A DNA stretch of 32,731 nt from a virus: positions 1-32,731 of the IMG/VR virus record IMGVR_UViG_3300042556_000842, one strand, 5' to 3'. A model generated the notes under the pieces. It saw only the letters and a program-made list of their open reading frames with translations, made no database searches and was not told the DNA's origin. Below are positions 22,295 to 28,870 of the stretch, piece by piece. The stretch's first letter is position 1. The number at the start of each line of letters is the position of its first letter. Position numbers and translations under genes: made by a program.

Positions 22295-22473
22295 TACGAA
22301 CCAGATCGCATCCGAAACTTGCGTGGCTTGCTCTTGCCTGCTGCGGATAGGGCAATGGCAATCATCTGCTCGCGTGAGCGAGGCTTACCGCCTGCTCCAC
22401 GCTCGCTACCTTTTCTGCGGTTATCCCTAGCCAACTCACTCATATTCTTCGATACGTCTTTACCTAGTGGCAT
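22294..22473 (-). CDS. 59-aa conserved basic phage protein
   Basis: This 59-aa protein starts MPLGKDVSKNMSELARDNRR and has G-G-K-P-R-S-R-E-Q-M-I-A-I-A-L-S-A-A-G-K-S-K. This resembles a small basic family common in phages and plasmids, characterised by an R-(P/S)-R-x-Q-x-I-A-I-A-L motif. It may bind nucleic acid. Its ATG overlaps the preceding stop by one base. Confidence 0.65.
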   Translation of the reverse strand: MPLGKDVSKNMSELARDNRRKGSERGAGGKPRSREQMIAIALSAAGKSKPRKFRMRSGS

Positions 22474-22679
22474 TATTTGTTCTCCTTCTGTTTCACAAAG
22501 CTACCAGCCAAGAGGTCCAACACCCAGCCGTGTCCGTGAAATTTGTCGTAAAGCATTTGATTCATAATCCATGCAAGAGGCGTTGTGCGCTGATCTATTA
22601 GCTTTCCAGGTTGACAAGTATTGCTCTCAAGCAATTCGCCCAGCACCTTAATCTCAACCCTTTCGTAAATCTCATTCAT
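22473..22679 (-). CDS. 68-aa small protein
   Basis: This 68-aa protein (MNEIYERVEIKVLGELLESN) has a mixed helix pattern with a W-I-M-N-Q-M-L-Y-D-K-F-H-G-H-G-W-V-L-D motif. It overlaps both neighbours (ATGA at 22676-22679; TAATG at 22471-22475). Function unknown. Confidence 0.55.
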   Translation of the reverse strand: MNEIYERVEIKVLGELLESNTCQPGKLIDQRTTPLAWIMNQMLYDKFHGHGWVLDLLAGSFVKQKENK

Positions 22680-23302
22680 GCCGTCTCCTCCTTGCGAAGA
22701 TCATAGTAAAAAGAATCTGTATCTTCCGTCACCCACTTGTCACTCTGATTCTCTACGCTGGGCAGTTCGGTATCAACACGAAACTGCTTTAAGTTATCTG
22801 GCAACTTCTTGGTAACCCAATTGGAGTCGCGCCAGAAGATTCGGTTGTTGGGCATACAGAGCAAGTAACCATCGTCACCAGCGAAGACATGGCCGCACTT
22901 GTAGTCGGATGGCTCATCTGAGTATGGGTTGTTAAACCAATCCACCGTAAACAAGTATGTACCCCATACCTTGGTCGCATCCCGTAGTAGAATCTGTGCG
23001 CGATGGTAGGCAAGGAAGCTGTACTCGGTCACGGTAACATTCTCGGAGAAACAATCCCAAAGCTGTTTGTAATTGAATGGGATGTCGGCCTCTGGCTCGT
23101 GAGTGTATATCTCAGATAGCGGTACTCGACTCCGCAGCATTCCAGAGTCAGTCATAACGTGGAAGGTTAGGATTGCCCCAGCGCAAGATTGCAAGGCGAA
23201 TACATAGACGTTGTAAAACTCCGTGTCCTCCTCGGTCTTGGTAAAGAATGACTTCCTCACCATAGCCTTGAAGCTAGGTATGTTTTCGTTGAGCGTTGCC
23301 AT
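22676..23302 (-). CDS. Conserved phage protein (208 aa)
   Basis: This 208-aa protein starts MATLNENIPSFKAMVRKSFF at ATG 23302, which overlaps the oxygenase stop (TAATG). It contains V-L-T-F-H-V-M-T-D-S-G-like and R-V-P-L-S-E-I-Y segments, Q-L-W-D-C-F-S, Y-K-C-G-H-V-F-A-G-D-D-G-Y and M-P-N-N-R-I-F-W-R-D. I recognise this as a widespread phage family without a known function. Placement beside the 2OG oxygenase is a frequent pairing in related phages, from memory. A longer in-frame reading to 23401 only covers the oxygenase gene. Confidence 0.65.
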   Translation of the reverse strand: MATLNENIPSFKAMVRKSFFTKTEEDTEFYNVYVFALQSCAGAILTFHVMTDSGMLRSRVPLSEIYTHEPEADIPFNYKQLWDCFSENVTVTEYSFLAYHRAQILLRDATKVWGTYLFTVDWFNNPYSDEPSDYKCGHVFAGDDGYLLCMPNNRIFWRDSNWVTKKLPDNLKQFRVDTELPSVENQSDKWVTEDTDSFYYDLRKEETA

Positions 23303-23874
23303 TATCGCCAAGCAGGTCCAGTAAACCAAGCCACCAACACCCAGCGTGTTCCCCAGATAGGCGCACGCGCTCTGTGTTCTATGTAGGATGGAAACCAGCA
23401 ACCTGCTCCCTGCTCTCGGATGAACTGAGTGTTCACCATATCAGCCTTGGCCTGCAACCCGCCACCGATATACTCCTCTGGCGCGGACAGGTTCACCACA
23501 GCAGTCAGCTTGCGTACTGGTGCTTCGGATGTGTAGGTGTCCCAATGCCAAGAGAACTTCTGTAGTGGGCGGTATCGCAGTATCTGCAACTGTTGGATGC
23601 CTTGGATGTCGAAACGCCATTGCTCGGCATTGATGCCTTCCGTTATCTCGCGCATCACATTGTAGATCCACTCGTAATGTTTGGCGAAAGGTATCCAGCA
23701 CGATGAGCAAGTTCGCGTACGTGATACCGTACGGGTCACGCCATCCTTCGACAGCACAGGTGCACGCTTCATCCCGATCACTTCTGCATCCTGGCGCAGC
23801 ATCTCGCACTGCGTCTTGGTTAGGACGTAGCGATCTACTGATGCGGTTAAAACCTTCTGCTTAAACTCAGTCAT
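23302..23874 (-). CDS. 2OG-Fe(II) oxygenase
   Basis: This 190-aa protein has the prolyl-4-hydroxylase/PiuC-like double-stranded beta-helix. The metal triad is H110-W-D112 (F-S-W-H-W-D-T-Y) with distal H167 (Y-I-E-H-R-A), and R177 (W-G-T-R-W) is the likely 2-oxoglutarate binder. These enzymes hydroxylate proteins or nucleic-acid bases with O2 and 2-oxoglutarate. All key residues are intact. It overlaps the P-family gene (ATGA at 23871-23874). Substrate unknown; both glycosyltransferases lie nearby. Confidence 0.8.
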   Translation of the reverse strand: MTEFKQKVLTASVDRYVLTKTQCEMLRQDAEVIGMKRAPVLSKDGVTRTVSRTRTCSSCWIPFAKHYEWIYNVMREITEGINAEQWRFDIQGIQQLQILRYRPLQKFSWHWDTYTSEAPVRKLTAVVNLSAPEEYIGGGLQAKADMVNTQFIREQGAGCWFPSYIEHRARAPIWGTRWVLVAWFTGPAWR

Positions 23875-24071
23875 TTGAGTTCCTCAATCATTTCCAGCAA
23901 CGCCTTGTTGAGTGCGTAGGTGAAGCAAGCAACCTTGTCCTTGGCGATGTGTTGACGGCCAGCTTCGGCCAGAGCCTCGTAAAGATCATCGTCCACATCG
24001 ACAAAAATCTTGACGGCCTCGTACTCCTCAACCTTGACCAGCTTAATACCCTTGCCTTTTCTTTTCCTCAT
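23871..24071 (-). CDS. Small P-family protein, copy 1
   Basis: This 66-aa protein has a basic N-terminus (MRKRKGKGIKLVKVEEYEAV) and the core V-D-V-D-D-D-L-Y-E-A-L-A-E-A-G-R, then I-A-K-D-K-V and a C-terminal helix. It aligns with the 62-aa protein at 25177-25365 through V-D-V, A-L-x-x-A-G, K-D-K and the end helix. The strand-helix-helix look recalls ribbon-helix-helix proteins, but that is uncertain. It is coupled by ATGA to a membrane peptide upstream and to the oxygenase downstream. Confidence 0.6.
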   Translation of the reverse strand: MRKRKGKGIKLVKVEEYEAVKIFVDVDDDLYEALAEAGRQHIAKDKVACFTYALNKALLEMIEELK

Positions 24072-24214
24072 AGATCCAGTTCCTTTCTTATGTAGTCAAT
24101 CAGTTTGAAGATGATGAACAACGCACAGTAGATTGCCGATAATGTCATCGAACTGTAAAGGATAAAAGAAGCAATTACCCAAACTATTGAGCCTAGATCA
24201 AGTAGGCAGAACAT
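24068..24214 (-). CDS. 48-aa membrane peptide
   Basis: This 48-aa frame (MFCLLDLGSIVWVIASFILY...) is hydrophobic over residues 3-38 with a charged tail (KLIDYIRKELDL), consistent with one or two membrane helices. Its stop overlaps the P-family ATG (ATGA), and its start is 17 bases inside the 106-aa gene. It is too short for most gene finders but fits the operon precisely. Function unknown. Confidence 0.55.
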   Translation of the reverse strand: MFCLLDLGSIVWVIASFILYSSMTLSAIYCALFIIFKLIDYIRKELDL

Positions 24215-24518
24215 AGTCGTTTTCCTTTAGCTTCCGTAGCAACGTGCGGTTATCGATCTGCACCCCGCTGGCTCTGCACCACCAGGAGACAACGCCCGTC
24301 TTAAAATCACGCAGTAGCTTCTGTACTTCGTGCGAGTTCTTATACTCCAGTGCATCGTTGAGTGGCACGCCTTGGTGATCCTTAATTATCTTCATGCCCT
24401 TAACCATCCCGCGCTTGCGTAGCATCCGCAGGTCGCGGATAGCCTGGAGTGCAACCTCCCCAGCCAACTGCTGCAACCTATCATCGTAATCACCGCGACA
24501 TAGCTGGGTTGACCTCAC
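24198..24518 (-). CDS. Conserved phage protein (106 aa)
   Basis: This 106-aa basic protein has A-I-R-D-L-R-M-L-R-K-R-G-M-V, L-N-D-A-L-E-Y, E-V-Q-K-L-L-R-D-F-K and W-C-R-A-S-G-V-Q-I-D-N-R-T-L-L-R-K-L. It starts with GTG overlapping the GT8 stop (GTGA at 24515-24518). The C-terminal part looks like a small HTH. Not assigned to a function. Confidence 0.55.
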   Translation of the reverse strand: MRSTQLCRGDYDDRLQQLAGEVALQAIRDLRMLRKRGMVKGMKIIKDHQGVPLNDALEYKNSHEVQKLLRDFKTGVVSWWCRASGVQIDNRTLLRKLKENDYVLPT

Positions 24519-25180
24519 CGACCCAGCTCCACCAGCTTCGCTTCGTCTTCTTTAATCTGGTTAGATAATCTAGTTAGATCGTTTGACTGCCCAGCGTAAT
24601 GAATAATCATCGCATCCTTGTAGCGGTCCAAGCCAAAATGCGACTCAACGCTGGTCATACAATTGAAGGACGGGTCAAGATCGGTTAGGGGAATTTCCCA
24701 CAGGTGCGCCATCACGTTGAGCCAAGTCTGCTCGGCGAAGTGGTTTGGGTGTAGGCCAATGGGTGGCATTGATAGAACACCAACGGCCTTGGTATGAACT
24801 ACAAATACACCAGTGTTTACGTAAAACTTCGGCTCGATCACGCCGCCGAAAGCTCCAGCCAGCTTGACCATATCTGGCTTTCGATCCAGGTAAGCTCCTT
24901 CGTCAAAAGCACAGAACACCCCAGCGTCCTCGGACAGCTTCGGGCAATCGTTTGCAATTAGAACATCAGCGTCAACGAATGTGACCTGCTCGTAGCCCTT
25001 CGTTGCCATAATGTTTCCAATCGCAGACTTGGAGTATTGGGCTGGATGCGTGAGCGGCTTGTCGATCAGAATGAAGTCAGTGCTGTGGCGTTTGCAGTAC
25101 GCCTCCATCCTCGGCCTAGTCAGATCAATAATCTTCTGCCAATCCTCGCCAAACGATTGAGTTACTAATGCTTGTTTCAT
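24515..25180 (-). CDS. GT8-like glycosyltransferase
   Basis: This 221-aa protein has a GT-A fold: M-K-Q-A-L-V-T-Q-S-F at the start, the metal-binding D-x-D as V-D-A-D-V (residues 69-73), then V-N-T-G-V-F-V-V-H (121-129) and I-I-H-Y-A-G with the second metal His (H194). These features match family 8-type glycosyltransferases, which use a nucleotide sugar. It is shorter than many GT8 enzymes, but the core is complete. It is coupled by ATGA to the P-family copy 2. The acceptor is unknown. Confidence 0.7.
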   Translation of the reverse strand: MKQALVTQSFGEDWQKIIDLTRPRMEAYCKRHSTDFILIDKPLTHPAQYSKSAIGNIMATKGYEQVTFVDADVLIANDCPKLSEDAGVFCAFDEGAYLDRKPDMVKLAGAFGGVIEPKFYVNTGVFVVHTKAVGVLSMPPIGLHPNHFAEQTWLNVMAHLWEIPLTDLDPSFNCMTSVESHFGLDRYKDAMIIHYAGQSNDLTRLSNQIKEDEAKLVELGR

Positions 25181-25365
25181 TTTTTTAATTGATATGCCAA
25201 TGATTTTTGAATTACATATTCAATCACGGCTTCCTTATCTTTTTTTAACAAATCTAATCCAGCCTTAAACAAGGCTGTCTCAGTCTCTTTATCGTAAGAC
25301 ACATCGACAATAACTGCCTTTGGGGCTGGTCTTGACTTGCCAAATTTTATAGTTCCTATTTTCAT
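25177..25365 (-). CDS. Small P-family protein, copy 2
   Basis: This 62-aa protein (MKIGTIKFGKSRPAPKAVIV) has the core V-D-V-S-Y-D-K-E-T-E-T-A-L-F-K-A-G-L, then K-K-D-K-E-A-V and a helical end. It is a relative of the 66-aa protein at 23871-24071. The ATG at 25365 overlaps the stop of the upstream 51-aa gene (ATGA), which is preferred over an ATG at 25380. It is coupled to the GT8 gene at 25177-25180. Confidence 0.6.
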   Translation of the reverse strand: MKIGTIKFGKSRPAPKAVIVDVSYDKETETALFKAGLDLLKKDKEAVIEYVIQKSLAYQLKK

Positions 25366-25517
25366 TTTACGTTCTTCCATATTTTGCCATGCTCATCCAG
25401 CGCGGATGACCAGATCATCATCTTGTTGTAGATACTGTAGGCGTAGCCAAACCTCATCAGCGTGAGGCTAATCAGATCACCGATCTGATAACAGATCCAA
25501 GACAAGGCCAGCTTCAT
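25362..25517 (-). CDS. 51-aa membrane-associated phage protein
   Basis: This 51-aa frame begins MKLALSWICYQIGDLISLTL and continues with M-R-F-G-Y-A-Y-S-I-Y-N-K-M-M-I-W-S-S-A-L-D. It belongs to a small phage family I have seen with W-I-C-Y-x-I-G-D-x-(I/V)-S and M-I-W-S-S motifs, with one hydrophobic stretch. It is coupled by ATGA on both sides. Function unknown. Confidence 0.6.
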   Translation of the reverse strand: MKLALSWICYQIGDLISLTLMRFGYAYSIYNKMMIWSSALDEHGKIWKNVK

Positions 25518-25651
25518 TTCTCAATCCTAACCCAAGCATCCAGCGGTAGGTTCTCGCCGCAAAATCCAACCTGGATCTCTTTCTTTTCCTTTTCGGATAT
25601 GCCGTAAAGCTCCCAGCCTCCGTCAATCTTAACTACGCGAGTGATCTTCAT
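25514..25651 (-). CDS. 45-aa small protein
   Basis: This 45-aa frame (MKITRVVKIDGGWELYGISE...) is charged, with a beta-hairpin start and an E-K-E-K-K-E-I segment. ATGA overlaps join it to the 90-aa gene (25648-25651) and to the 51-aa gene (25514-25517). No family recognised. Confidence 0.55.
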   Translation of the reverse strand: MKITRVVKIDGGWELYGISEKEKKEIQVGFCGENLPLDAWVRIEK

Positions 25652-25920
25652 TTGCCAGCGTCAAAATCTTCTGTTGCTTGAATGGACAAAAGATCATCAG
25701 CCTTTTCCAGCAATTCCTTGCTTGGATTCTTGATGTCCTCAGTAGCAGTTGAGATTTCAATCTTTGACATGGTCACATTGTTGACCACCTCGGCAAAGCA
25801 ATGTTCTCTGTAGCCAACTGGACCAATATCCTCGGTGATAGTATCAATCTCTGCGTTGCCATACGCAGTGTACTTTTCTCCATTAAACTCAAAATCAACA
25901 CTTACATCTTCCATAATCAT
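25648..25920 (-). CDS. 90-aa acidic protein
   Basis: This 90-aa acidic protein (MIMEDVSVDFEFNGEKYTAY) has a beta-rich N-terminal half and a helical acidic C-terminus (KNPSKELLEKADDLLSIQAT). Not recognised. It lies in the operon with ATGA overlaps at both ends. Confidence 0.55.
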   Translation of the reverse strand: MIMEDVSVDFEFNGEKYTAYGNAEIDTITEDIGPVGYREHCFAEVVNNVTMSKIEISTATEDIKNPSKELLEKADDLLSIQATEDFDAGK

Positions 25921-26213
25921 AATCTTGGTACTTCCTTTTTGATTTGTGCTAACACGAAGAGCGACCTTACCAGCGCACGCTCAAGATGGTCAACACTTGT
26001 TTCACCGTTATTATCTGGACAAGGCGAGGACTTGTGCAACTGCATCTGCGCTGTGGCTAGGTGACGAATCGCTCTGGCAATATGGTAGTCGTGAGTCGGC
26101 CTATCCTTAACCAGCCAGTCTCCGTAGGCAGACTTGTCCGATCCCTTACCCATCACGCGCCAGACTATCTCTTGTGCAGCGTTGCCCATCTCTTGAATTG
26201 TGGGTGCATTCAT
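25917..26213 (-). CDS. 98-aa conserved phage-type protein
   Basis: This 98-aa protein is helical, with H-D-Y-H-I-A-R-A-I-R-H-L-A-T-A-Q-M-Q-L and a C-terminal H-L-E-R-A-L-V-R-S-L-F-V-L-A-Q. The H-x-A-R-A-(I/L)-R-H-L pattern resembles a small phage protein family of unknown role in which paired helices carry His residues. It overlaps neighbours by ATGA at 26210-26213 and 25917-25920. Confidence 0.6.
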   Translation of the reverse strand: MNAPTIQEMGNAAQEIVWRVMGKGSDKSAYGDWLVKDRPTHDYHIARAIRHLATAQMQLHKSSPCPDNNGETSVDHLERALVRSLFVLAQIKKEVPRL

Positions 26214-26281
26214 TTTGCAAGCCTCCTATAGAATTCGTCCAGTAATCCTTCTAGCCATAAGACATCTGCTGGGTCGATCAT
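26210..26281 (-). CDS. 23-aa coupled peptide
   Basis: A 23-aa frame, MIDPADVLWLEGLLDEFYRR then LAK, is joined by ATGA to both the exonuclease stop (26278-26281) and the next start (26210-26213). It is an amphipathic acidic-basic helix. A peptide this short with coupled ends may be translated, but could also be a chance reading. A longer frame to 26440 overlaps the exonuclease and is rejected. Confidence 0.4.
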   Translation of the reverse strand: MIDPADVLWLEGLLDEFYRRLAK

Positions 26282-27096
26282 AACTTCATCCCAGGAGGCG
26301 TATAGCCTTTGACCCAAGCCCATACTTTCTGCATCGCGCAGAAGGCAATACCAGCTTGGTAGAGTTCGTCTTCGTCCCATACCTTCGTCATCAGCTTGGT
26401 AGCATCGTTTGACGCTAGGACCACCGACACGCAGGCACACTTAGGATTCTCGCTTGCGTTTCGGTACGCCCAAAGCTGGGCGCAATCTGTATCGTAGAAA
26501 GGATCGTACTTAGGGTTAACCTTACGATTCTTCAAGTCGATCATTGCGTCACCAATACCCTTCATTCTTACATAGGCATCGGATCTTCCAGCATAACCAG
26601 CACCGACCAGACCTTTTTCGCACCAGTAGGTTTTCTCGATGTTTGCGTCCGCCCACTTCTTAAAGGTTTCAATGTACGGCTTGAGGACTTCATCCTCGGA
26701 AGGAGAACGTCCCAATAGGATGTTTTCCATTTCCGTGTGCATTTTCGTGCCATGTTCAGCTGCCTTCGTTGTTGATTCTTTAGAGTCCTTAACCACTCTT
26801 CGAGCGTAGGTTTCGAGCGTTTCATCTGCCTCCTTCGGAAGTGTGAGCGAGGACATGATTGCCTGCTCTATCTTCCACGCCGTCAATTGCGGCTTATCCA
26901 TAATGCCAAGCACGCTGGTTACGGATGGGTACAATCCCATCTGGCGCGCATCGGCTACGGTTGTGTTTCTTTCTTTCCCGTTCTTGCCAATCACAACGTG
27001 GGCGGATTCACCCTCGGCTGTGTACCAATGTCCCGCCTGGTCAGTAGCGACCAGACGGGAATTAGTAGGCTCTTTCGCTGTGATTGTAAGAGCCAT
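26278..27096 (-). CDS. RecB/Cas4-like PD-(D/E)XK exonuclease
   Basis: This 272-aa protein has PD-(D/E)XK nuclease motifs: an N-terminal A-A-E-H-G-T-K-M-H-T-E-M-E (112-124) giving conserved His and Glu, and G-Y-A-G-R-S-D-A-Y-V (D173). M-I-D-L-K-N-R-K (D187, K189) and Q-L-W-A-Y-R (Q207) follow. The order H...D-(x)n-D-x-K...Q matches phage RecB-like exonucleases, which process DNA ends for recombination or replication. Starts MALTITAK, as does the next protein upstream (MALTIS). No Shine-Dalgarno is obvious. Confidence 0.75.
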   Translation of the reverse strand: MALTITAKEPTNSRLVATDQAGHWYTAEGESAHVVIGKNGKERNTTVADARQMGLYPSVTSVLGIMDKPQLTAWKIEQAIMSSLTLPKEADETLETYARRVVKDSKESTTKAAEHGTKMHTEMENILLGRSPSEDEVLKPYIETFKKWADANIEKTYWCEKGLVGAGYAGRSDAYVRMKGIGDAMIDLKNRKVNPKYDPFYDTDCAQLWAYRNASENPKCACVSVVLASNDATKLMTKVWDEDELYQAGIAFCAMQKVWAWVKGYTPPGMKL

Positions 27097-27101
27097 TTGA
27101 T

Positions 27102-27743
27102 TTAGAATGGCACTTGGTTGCCGTCTGCATCAAGCTCGACCTTAGTGGCCGTGGACTTGCCAGCAGCGGTAGCAAACTCCTTGGAAGCACGAATCTTTTC
27201 CTGCAACCAATCGGGCATATCATTGAACTGACCAGCTTCACCCTGCTCGATCTCGTAATACAACTGATCGTTGGTGGTGGTAGCTGGTGCTTTCATTCCC
27301 TTGGGTAGTTTGGATGCACCTGCGATGGCGCAGTATTGCCGACCCTGCTGGCTGGTCTTGTGGATCAGCGTGAGCATAGCTGGCTTGCCCAATAGGTTCT
27401 TCAAGCTGAACGCCTGGAGTTCCTTGGAGGTGAAAGTCTGGCCTCTCCACTGCTCAAGCAGTTTCCGCAAGCTTGCTTTCTCGCCAAGGCTGCGGGTCTG
27501 CTCGATGGAAACGACCATAGGCTTTTGGATCGTGGTGCGTTTGCCATTCTCCTCGACCTCGAACTCATCGGTTTGATCGGGCAACTCAAAGGTCAAGCGG
27601 ACTTTAGGTGTCCACTTCTCCTGGTTGTCCCAATTGGTTTTCTGGTGGCCTAGATCGACTAGGCTGTAAAGAACGCCAACAGTTGCGCCAGCTTCGGGCA
27701 ACTTGCGTTCCATCTTCTGCGATTCACTTATGGTTAGTGCCAT
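27102..27743 (-). CDS. Probable ssDNA-binding/recombination protein
   Basis: This 213-aa protein has a beta-barrel-like core: V-G-V-L-Y-S-L-V-D-L-G-H, K-V-R-L-T-F-E-L-P, S-L-R-K-L-L-E-Q-W-R-G-Q-T-F-T and L-L-G-K-P-A-M-L-T-L-I-H. The C-terminal tail ends acidic (ELDADGNQVPF). The pattern resembles phage single-stranded DNA-binding proteins that work with exonucleases. AAAGGAG precedes the ATG. Its neighbours are a RecB-like nuclease and a junction resolvase. Binding is inferred from family style and context. Confidence 0.6.
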   Translation of the reverse strand: MALTISESQKMERKLPEAGATVGVLYSLVDLGHQKTNWDNQEKWTPKVRLTFELPDQTDEFEVEENGKRTTIQKPMVVSIEQTRSLGEKASLRKLLEQWRGQTFTSKELQAFSLKNLLGKPAMLTLIHKTSQQGRQYCAIAGASKLPKGMKAPATTTNDQLYYEIEQGEAGQFNDMPDWLQEKIRASKEFATAAGKSTATKVELDADGNQVPF

Positions 27744-27756
27744 TGTAGTATCTCCT

Positions 27757-28218
27757 TTATTTATTTGGGTTTAGTTTTGGTTGTATGTATGGGGTAAGTT
27801 CGTCTTGATTGTGTACCCAAAATCCAGCACCAACTGTGGTTGACATAGGATTGCTGGGCACATATTCGATCTTCACATTGGAAGGCGCGATCTGTCGAGC
27901 TAATTCGCACACGCTGTCGGCGGTCATTATGACTAGCCACTCTTTGCGTCCGTTACGGCGGAAGAATACTGCTGGGATCTTGCCCTTCGGACAATCACGC
28001 TTGGATTGCTCCATCCACTCTTCGGGTTTGAGTGCTTGGCAACGCTTGCCTTCAATGTGGAAGGGAAAGTTCTCGCAAACCACATCCCCGCTACCACCCT
28101 CTGGATTGCCTGCGAACTGTTGGCTACGGCGAGCCTTCTGCCAGCCCTGCTCCCGCAGGTAGTTTGCTAATTCTCGCTCACCCGCTGCGCCTTTAGCCCG
28201 ACTATTGATTTTGCCCAT
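27757..28218 (-). CDS. Holliday-junction-resolvase-like nuclease
   Basis: This 153-aa protein matches the Hjc/phage resolvase style of PD-(D/E)XK enzymes: K-I-N-S-R-A-K-G-A-A-G-E-R-E-L (E14, E16), G-G-S-G-D-V-V (D45) and F-H-I-E-G-K-R-C (E56, K58). The usual E-V-K is E-G-K here. A V-F-F-R-R-N-G-R-K-E-W-L-V segment follows. It would resolve branched DNA during replication and packaging. No Shine-Dalgarno precedes the ATG, which lies immediately after an inverted repeat. Confidence 0.7.
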   Translation of the reverse strand: MGKINSRAKGAAGERELANYLREQGWQKARRSQQFAGNPEGGSGDVVCENFPFHIEGKRCQALKPEEWMEQSKRDCPKGKIPAVFFRRNGRKEWLVIMTADSVCELARQIAPSNVKIEYVPSNPMSTTVGAGFWVHNQDELTPYIQPKLNPNK

Positions 28219-28248
28219 CCATCGGGTTTAGCTGTCAACCCGCGATGG
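28219..28248 (-). promoter_or_regulatory. Inverted repeat abutting the resolvase start
   Basis: On the minus strand CCATCGCGGGTT and AACCCGATGG pair over 10 bp with a 2-base bulge and an 8-base loop (GACAGCTA). The 3' arm ends exactly at the ATG. With no Shine-Dalgarno present, the hairpin could control start access or be a DNA operator. Upstream is AT-rich, with a weak TTGGCG...AATATA promoter-like pair (about 28250-28280). Confidence 0.45.
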
Positions 28249-28272
28249 TGTCGATATATATTTTAATCTATT

Positions 28273-28452
28273 TTAGTTCCGCCAAGTCTTATTAGCTCTG
28301 CTAATATCCTCATTAAATCGTCTAATCATTGCCATCATGGTCAGCTTTTCTACGATCTTCTTGTTCTTCTTCACCCAAGCCACAGCCTCATCAAAGGACT
28401 CCATGTCCTTTAGACCTTCCTCGAACTTAGCCCAAGCTTCTTTCTCGTTCAC
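28273..28452 (-). CDS. 59-aa helical protein
   Basis: The 59-aa frame starts with GTG at 28452, overlapping the nuclease stop as GTGA, like other junctions in this operon. It is helical and charged (EAWAKFEEGLKDMESFDEAV, then WVKKNKKIVEKL). An ATG at 28518 would add 22 residues but overlaps the nuclease gene by 70 bases. No family recognised. Confidence 0.55.
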   Translation of the reverse strand: MNEKEAWAKFEEGLKDMESFDEAVAWVKKNKKIVEKLTMMAMIRRFNEDISRANKTWRN

Positions 28453-28844
28453 AAGCTTTGGAATACACGCCAGTTCTGACCTGTCGAGGGGCAAAGCTTG
28501 GTTGTTATGCTTTTGCACTTGGCGATGGGTAACAGCCAGAATAAATCATCGTTCATTCCCCAGCACGCCACATAATCCACGCCACTGATAGCGCGCTTGG
28601 GGATATTAAATCCATTGCCACTGCTGGTAGTAAAGCGGTATTTGGTGCGCCCAGGCTCTACGGTCTGTGCGGTCTTAACTTGGATGCGGAAGAACTTATT
28701 GTTCTTTTCGGCCACCACATCGTACCCAGCAAAATCCTCATAAGGCGTAAGCACGTTGTACCCGCACCGCAGCAACGCGCCAGTTACGCGAGCTACCCCT
28801 ACTGCTCCAACTTGGCGTGATGTTAATTTCATCCTTGACGGCAT
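28449..28844 (-). CDS. PD-(D/E)XK endonuclease-like protein
   Basis: This 131-aa protein shows G-A-V-G-V-A-R-V near the start, then L-T-P-Y-E-D-F-A-G-Y-D-V-V-A (D42) and F-F-R-I-Q-V-K-T-A (Q55, K57), the core of the PD-(D/E)XK_5 type endonuclease family (Q-x-K variant). A beta-rich C-terminus follows. It would cut or nick DNA and is the first gene of the long operon. AGGA lies 8 bases before ATG 28844. ATG 28832 (MKLTS) is an alternative start. Confidence 0.65.
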   Translation of the reverse strand: MPSRMKLTSRQVGAVGVARVTGALLRCGYNVLTPYEDFAGYDVVAEKNNKFFRIQVKTAQTVEPGRTKYRFTTSSGNGFNIPKRAISGVDYVACWGMNDDLFWLLPIAKCKSITTKLCPSTGQNWRVFQSL

Positions 28845-28863
28845 TCGGTTTGTCCTAGATACT
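28835..28863 (+). promoter_or_regulatory. Promoter candidate for the exported-protein gene
   Basis: TTGACG (28835-28840) and GATACT (28858-28863) are 17 bases apart, ending 7 bases before the ATG at 28871. A start near 28870 would make the message nearly leaderless, and no Shine-Dalgarno is visible. It overlaps the 5' end of the nuclease gene on the other strand. The -10 is only a partial match. Confidence 0.35.
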
Positions 28864-28870
28864 TTTCACT

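Noticed and set aside
26282-26440. Extension of the 23-aa frame to a 76-aa protein
   Set aside because: It would overlap the exonuclease in another frame without conserved features.
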